Shown here: positions 27,055 through 29,994 of the stretch, piece by piece
Layout of the letters: every line of letters begins with the position of its first letter
Numbering within the stretch: position 1 is the stretch's first letter
Source of the DNA: Aurantiochytrium sp. KH105
Lineage: Eukaryota; Sar; Bigyra; Thraustochytrida; Thraustochytriidae
Direction: 5' to 3'
NCBI GenBank assembly: GCA_003116975.1
Contig: BGKB01000511.1
Span: 962-30,955, forward strand
DNA length: 29,994 nucleotides
Translations under genes and position numbers: made by a program
Notes under the pieces: model-generated
The model's database searches: none
What the model was told of the DNA's origin: nothing
The model's input: only the letters and a program-made list of their open reading frames with translations

Positions 27055-27729
27055 TTATTTATATGAACACCATACTTTAATACCCAAAGAGCCATAAGGA
27101 GTATGAGAAGTTGCCTGACCAAAATCTTTTTTAGCAGAATAAGATATTTTGCGTACGGAACCTACGGAGAAGACTGTTTTTTTAGAACGGTCAGAGCCGT
27201 TAATACGCCCTTTAACAACAACGTATACGCCTTCAAGACGGCTGTTTTCAACAGAATTGAAATGCTTCGAAATGCTAGCAAAGCAAAGGTCAAGGGTACG
27301 CCCATGCCTAGAAGATTTTTCCAAAAGAATCGAGATAAAAGTAGCTAGCAATAGACTAACAGAGTGCTTTGCTTGAGCTAGCATTATAATATCTTCAACT
27401 ATAGACGGCAAACTCCACTTTGATGGAAGATAGGTTTTTAGATAAACTTTAGTAGGGATACCTTTCAAAACAAACAATGATACGTGTTTTTCAAGTATAA
27501 AAACCAACCTCTTTACTACATTTGAAGAGATTTGTTTTGTAGAAAAAACCCCAAAATTAATTGTACAAATAGTAGGAGATAGGTGAGATTTAAAAAACAA
27601 AACTTGATATCCGAGCACGTTGAAAAACGATGAAAGCACAGAATAAATCAAAAGACTTCTTTGAAACCACAAGCTATAAGAAAGCTTTGTAAACACGAAG
27701 TTAGAAAAATTAAAAACAACGCTTGCCAT
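27055..27729 (-). CDS. rps3: Ribosomal protein S3
   Basis: 224 residues, with the family C-terminal domain visible: LEGVYVVVKGRINGSDRSKK (about 165-184), then the TPYGSLGIKVWCSYK end, matching the universal GxxGRLxGxxxAR and TxxGxxGVKVWI. The N-terminal KH-type half is divergent and rich in Phe and Ser. The start ATG overlaps the rps19 stop by one base (TAATG). Confidence 0.88.
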   Translation of the reverse strand: MASVVFNFSNFVFTKLSYSLWFQRSLLIYSVLSSFFNVLGYQVLFFKSHLSPTICTINFGVFSTKQISSNVVKRLVFILEKHVSLFVLKGIPTKVYLKTYLPSKWSLPSIVEDIIMLAQAKHSVSLLLATFISILLEKSSRHGRTLDLCFASISKHFNSVENSRLEGVYVVVKGRINGSDRSKKTVFSVGSVRKISYSAKKDFGQATSHTPYGSLGIKVWCSYK

Positions 27730-27911
27730 TATTTTTTACGCTTAAAAGATTTACGTGTCAAGGCGAAGGAGCCGGCTTTTGCGCCAACTATAAAAGAAGT
27801 AATTAGAACAGGGACCAACTCTTTACCGTTATGTACTTGTACGAGACTACCAACAAAATTCTCGGTAATTTTTTGATTCCTTCCTATAATTTTTGTATTT
27901 TTAGTTACCAT
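27729..27911 (-). CDS. rps19: Ribosomal protein S19, short
   Basis: 60 residues against about 92 in bacteria. It retains the core and C-terminal region: ITENFVGSLVQVHNGKELVP, which matches I.P.FVG..I.VHNGK, then ITSFIVGAKAGSFALTRKSF matching ITxxMVGHKLGEFAxTR. The usual N-terminal helix (about 30 residues, RSxKKGPFVD-like) is missing. ATG at 27911. Located between rpl2 and rps3 as in the S10 operon. Confidence 0.9.
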   Translation of the reverse strand: MVTKNTKIIGRNQKITENFVGSLVQVHNGKELVPVLITSFIVGAKAGSFALTRKSFKRKK

Positions 27912-27920
27912 CTATAAAAA

Positions 27921-28631
27921 TTATTTTTTTGTTAGCCAACCCCATGGACTTACAGAAGGCCTACCTCCAGAAGATTTACCTTCACCGCCACCATGTGGGT
28001 GATCTACAGGGTTTATAGCCACCCCACGTACGTGTGGCCGAAAACCAAGCCAACGCCGATTCCCAGCTTTTGTAAGTTTGTTTAGATAAAATTTCTCATT
28101 ACCCACCTTACCAAACGACCCGAAAGCTTTTGGGGAAATTTTTTTAAGCTTACCTGAAGCAAGTCGGATAAAACAAAAGTCGCTGGTTTTTTGGATAAGC
28201 GTGCAAAAGTTACCCGCGGAGTTACCAAATTTACCATTTGAGTAAGGTGCGTTACCTACGTAGTGCAAGGAAGACCCCAAAGGAAACGCGTCAACAGCGA
28301 ATACGGCACCTGGCAGAAGTTCACTATAAAGAGGCTTATAGTCAAAAGAAATTTTGATATGCGCCCCCAGTACCATCCCTTGAGCTTTAAGAATATAAGC
28401 TATAAACCCCGTCTTCTCATGCTGAATAAGAGCAAGATCTACATTACGAAAAGGGTCATAATGAAAACTAACAATACTATAAAGCCCATAGTTTTCATTA
28501 AAACAGCCCACCAACCGGTGTTTTCTGGAATGACGCCCACCTCGAAACCTACTTGTAACTCGGCCTTTATTATTTCTACCGGCAGCATTTTTAGACCCTC
28601 TCAACAGTTTGGTGTAACTAGAACTAGACAT
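27921..28631 (-). CDS. rpl2: Ribosomal protein L2
   Basis: A 236-residue protein at the peptidyl-transferase centre. The C-terminal block contains VRGVAINPVDHPHGGGEGKS, including the His implicated in ribosomal peptidyl transfer in bacteria, then SGGRPSVSPWG. The N-terminal region has RGGRHSRKHRL. ATG at 28631; the in-frame extension to 28709 lies in the tatC end and is rejected. It starts 7 bases after the tatC stop. Confidence 0.96.
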   Translation of the reverse strand: MSSSSYTKLLRGSKNAAGRNNKGRVTSRFRGGRHSRKHRLVGCFNENYGLYSIVSFHYDPFRNVDLALIQHEKTGFIAYILKAQGMVLGAHIKISFDYKPLYSELLPGAVFAVDAFPLGSSLHYVGNAPYSNGKFGNSAGNFCTLIQKTSDFCFIRLASGKLKKISPKAFGSFGKVGNEKFYLNKLTKAGNRRWLGFRPHVRGVAINPVDHPHGGGEGKSSGGRPSVSPWGWLTKK

Positions 28632-28638
28632 TTTAGTT

Positions 28639-29719
28639 TTAATTAATAGTTTTAATAGAAACGCAAAGAAAATAAAGAAAGGTCTCAAACAAAATTGAGA
28701 ACATGGCAAAGATGAGCAATTGACTTAGCAAATCAGGAGGAGAAAGAAGACCCCCAAGAACACTGAAAAAAAGATAGCAAACCTTACGAGATTTAAAAAA
28801 GAACGAATTCTTTATTATTTGGATAAAGAAAAGAAGAAAAATGAATATAATAAAGACTGCAAAAAAAAGAAAAGCATGAGACACTAGAATAAAATAAATG
28901 AAAAGCGAATAATGCGGTAGATACTCATAAACAAGGTATGAAGCACCTATGTGAAATGAAGTAAAAAAGAACCAAAGGTTTGGAATGATTACGAAAAAGC
29001 TCAAATAAGAAACAAAGAAATTAAGGCAATAAAAAAAACCTATAAGCAGTCCTCGACGAAAAAATTCGTGGGGATACCAAGAACTAAAAAAGAATGAGCC
29101 GACAAACAACAAACTGAATAGGAAAACAACATAAAAAGAAACGTAAAAGCTAAAGAAGACATCAGAATAGAAGACGTCGGCAGGCGCAGTAACGATAAAG
29201 AAAGGCTTTGACATAGACACAAGACTCAGTGAAAAAAAGATAAACANCATGAGACACTAGAATAAAATAAATGAAAAGCGAATAATGCGGTAGATACTCA
29301 TAAACAAGGTATGAAGCACCTATGTGAAATGAAGTAAAAAAGAACCAAAGGTTTGGAATGATTACGAAAAAGCTCAAATAAGAAACAAAGAAATTAAGGC
29401 AATAAAAAAAACCTATAAGCAGTCCTCGACGAAAAAATTCGTGGGGATACCAAGAACTAAAAAAGAATGAGCCGACAAACAACAAACTGAATAGGAAAAC
29501 AACATAAAAAGAAACGTAAAAGCTAAAGAAGACATCAGAATAGAAGACGTCGGCAGGCGCAGTAACGATAAAGAAAGGCTTTGACATAGACACAAGACTC
29601 AGTGAAAAAAAGATAAACACATCTTTATTTATAAAAACAAAACACCAAGTGATAAAAAGCGAGACTAGAACATAAACACACTTAAAAGCAAGATCTTTTA
29701 CATAAAAGCTTAGTTTCAT
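28639..29719 (-). CDS. tatC: Sec-independent translocase TatC, disrupted by an assembly duplication
   Basis: TatC (MttB/Ymf16) is the polytopic receptor of the twin-arginine translocase and exports folded proteins across the inner membrane. The ATG is at 29719; the frame breaks only at the duplicated 372-base block and N. With one copy and the N removed (373 bases), 708 bases remain, that is 235 residues, the normal size. Marks include the periplasmic-loop-like TAPADVFYSDVFFSF region, six or so aromatic spans, and LLSPPDLLSQ near the C-terminus, matching the family LTPPDxxSQ. The stop is 7 bases before rpl2. It heads the transcription unit after tRNA-Tyr. This is probably intact in the organism. 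Confidence 0.9.
28875..29246. repeat. First copy of a 372-base exact duplication
   Basis: Bases 28875-29246 are repeated at 29248-29619 (offset 373) without a difference I could see. The copy ends immediately before the single N. This is best explained as overlapping ends of a circular contig joined without trimming. Confidence 0.93.
29247..29247. other. Ambiguous base at a likely contig join
   Basis: A single N lies between the two identical blocks; it appears to be a placeholder inserted when contig ends were joined, not a biological base. Confidence 0.92.
29248..29619. repeat. Second copy of the 372-base exact duplication
   Basis: Starts directly after the N and ends before CATCTTTATT, where unique tatC sequence resumes. 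Only one of the two copies is needed to keep the tatC frame. Confidence 0.93.
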
Positions 29720-29733
29720 AAAACAAACCGAAG

Positions 29734-29814
29734 TGAGAGAGATTGGATTTGAACCAATGATTCTTAAAGAACTTGGTTTACAGCCAAGCGCATTAACCAC
29801 TCTGCCACTCTCTC
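29734..29814 (-). tRNA. trnY: tRNA-Tyr(GUA)
   Basis: 81 nt, class II, with acceptor GAGAGAG/CTCTCTC, anticodon loop CTGTAAA (GUA), and variable arm TTCTTTAAGAA. It is the first gene of the single-strand gene set, next to the control region. Confidence 0.96.
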
Positions 29815-29994
29815 CTAGCCAGAAGTGTAAAAATAAATGAAGATAGCAAGCTTTTGTGAGTCCTACTTTATGCTAGCCAACAAGTGAAGAAACACCTAAT
29901 TAAGCTTGCAAGCAAAAGATAAAAGTCGAAAACAAGGATCCGGGAAGACAGGTTTCCTGAAAAAAGGGGAGCGCCTAGCCGTAGCGTAGACGCC
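29815..29994. promoter_or_regulatory. Non-coding leader upstream of the transcription unit
   Basis: 180 bases without a gene, directly upstream of the first minus-strand gene, so the place where a promoter is expected; no mitochondrial promoter motif is identifiable with confidence. It holds a perfect 10-base palindrome GCTTGCAAGC (29904-29913), a CAGG/CCTG hairpin near 29957, an imperfect GC-rich inverted repeat at the very end, and a 13-base segment (29887-29899) that recurs at 190-202. If the molecule is circular, it is continuous with bases 1-372, making a control region of about 550 bases. Confidence 0.5.

Noticed and set aside
28639..29719. tatC as a pseudogene or as two separate tatC paralogues
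   Set aside because: The two partial frames are explained by an exact duplicated block and an N; one copy gives an uninterrupted normal-length gene.

Overview
The window looks like almost all of a compact, AT-rich mitochondrial genome from a photosynthetic-lineage (ochrophyte) stramenopile, most likely chrysophyte-like. The evidence is the gene set: nad1-7, nad4L, nad9, an Fe-S-domain-only nad11, cob, cox1-3, atp6, atp8, atp9, 16 recognisable ribosomal protein genes, a tatC gene, and bacterial-type LSU and SSU rRNAs. Every gene lies on the minus strand, no introns are visible, and the standard code fits: all genes are open under it, the cox1 Trp codons checked are TGG, and the only Trp tRNA has anticodon CCA. 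Species assignment is inference.

In transcription order (high to low coordinate): a non-coding control region (29815-29994, probably continuing at 1-372); tRNA-Tyr; tatC, rpl2, rps19, rps3, rpl16, a tRNA-like minihelix, nad7; tRNA-Gly; LSU and SSU rRNA; Ser, Gln and His tRNAs; rpl6, rps2, rps4, a second minihelix, rps8, nad2; Phe; rps10; Glu; cox3, atp6; Asn; cox2 with an overlapping tatA-like ORF; Trp; cox1, nad4, nad11, nad1, nad4L; Ile and Val; nad9, cob; Met and Pro; nad6, an rps7-like gene, rps12; Asp; nad3; Cys and initiator Met; atp9; Leu and Ala; rps14; Leu; rpl14, rpl5, rps13, rps11; Ser; nad5; Lys; atp8; and two aberrant tRNA-like genes.

Functionally this is the mitochondrial core of complexes I, III, IV and V, the organellar ribosome, most of a tRNA set, and a Tat protein-export component. 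Genes overlap or sit a few bases apart, and tRNAs punctuate the transcript. Three reading frames (cob, rps10, rps11) run into the next tRNA. In all three, cutting at the tRNA 5' end leaves T or TA, which a poly(A) tail would turn into UAA. The two longest tRNA-free protein-gene junctions each hold a shrunken acceptor/T-arm minihelix.

The most interesting item is a 39-codon ORF between cox2 and tRNA-Trp that looks like TatA, the partner of TatC. The tatC region itself carries an assembly artefact: an exact 372-base duplication joined by one N. Removing 373 bases restores a single frame, so the true circle is probably about 29.6 kb.
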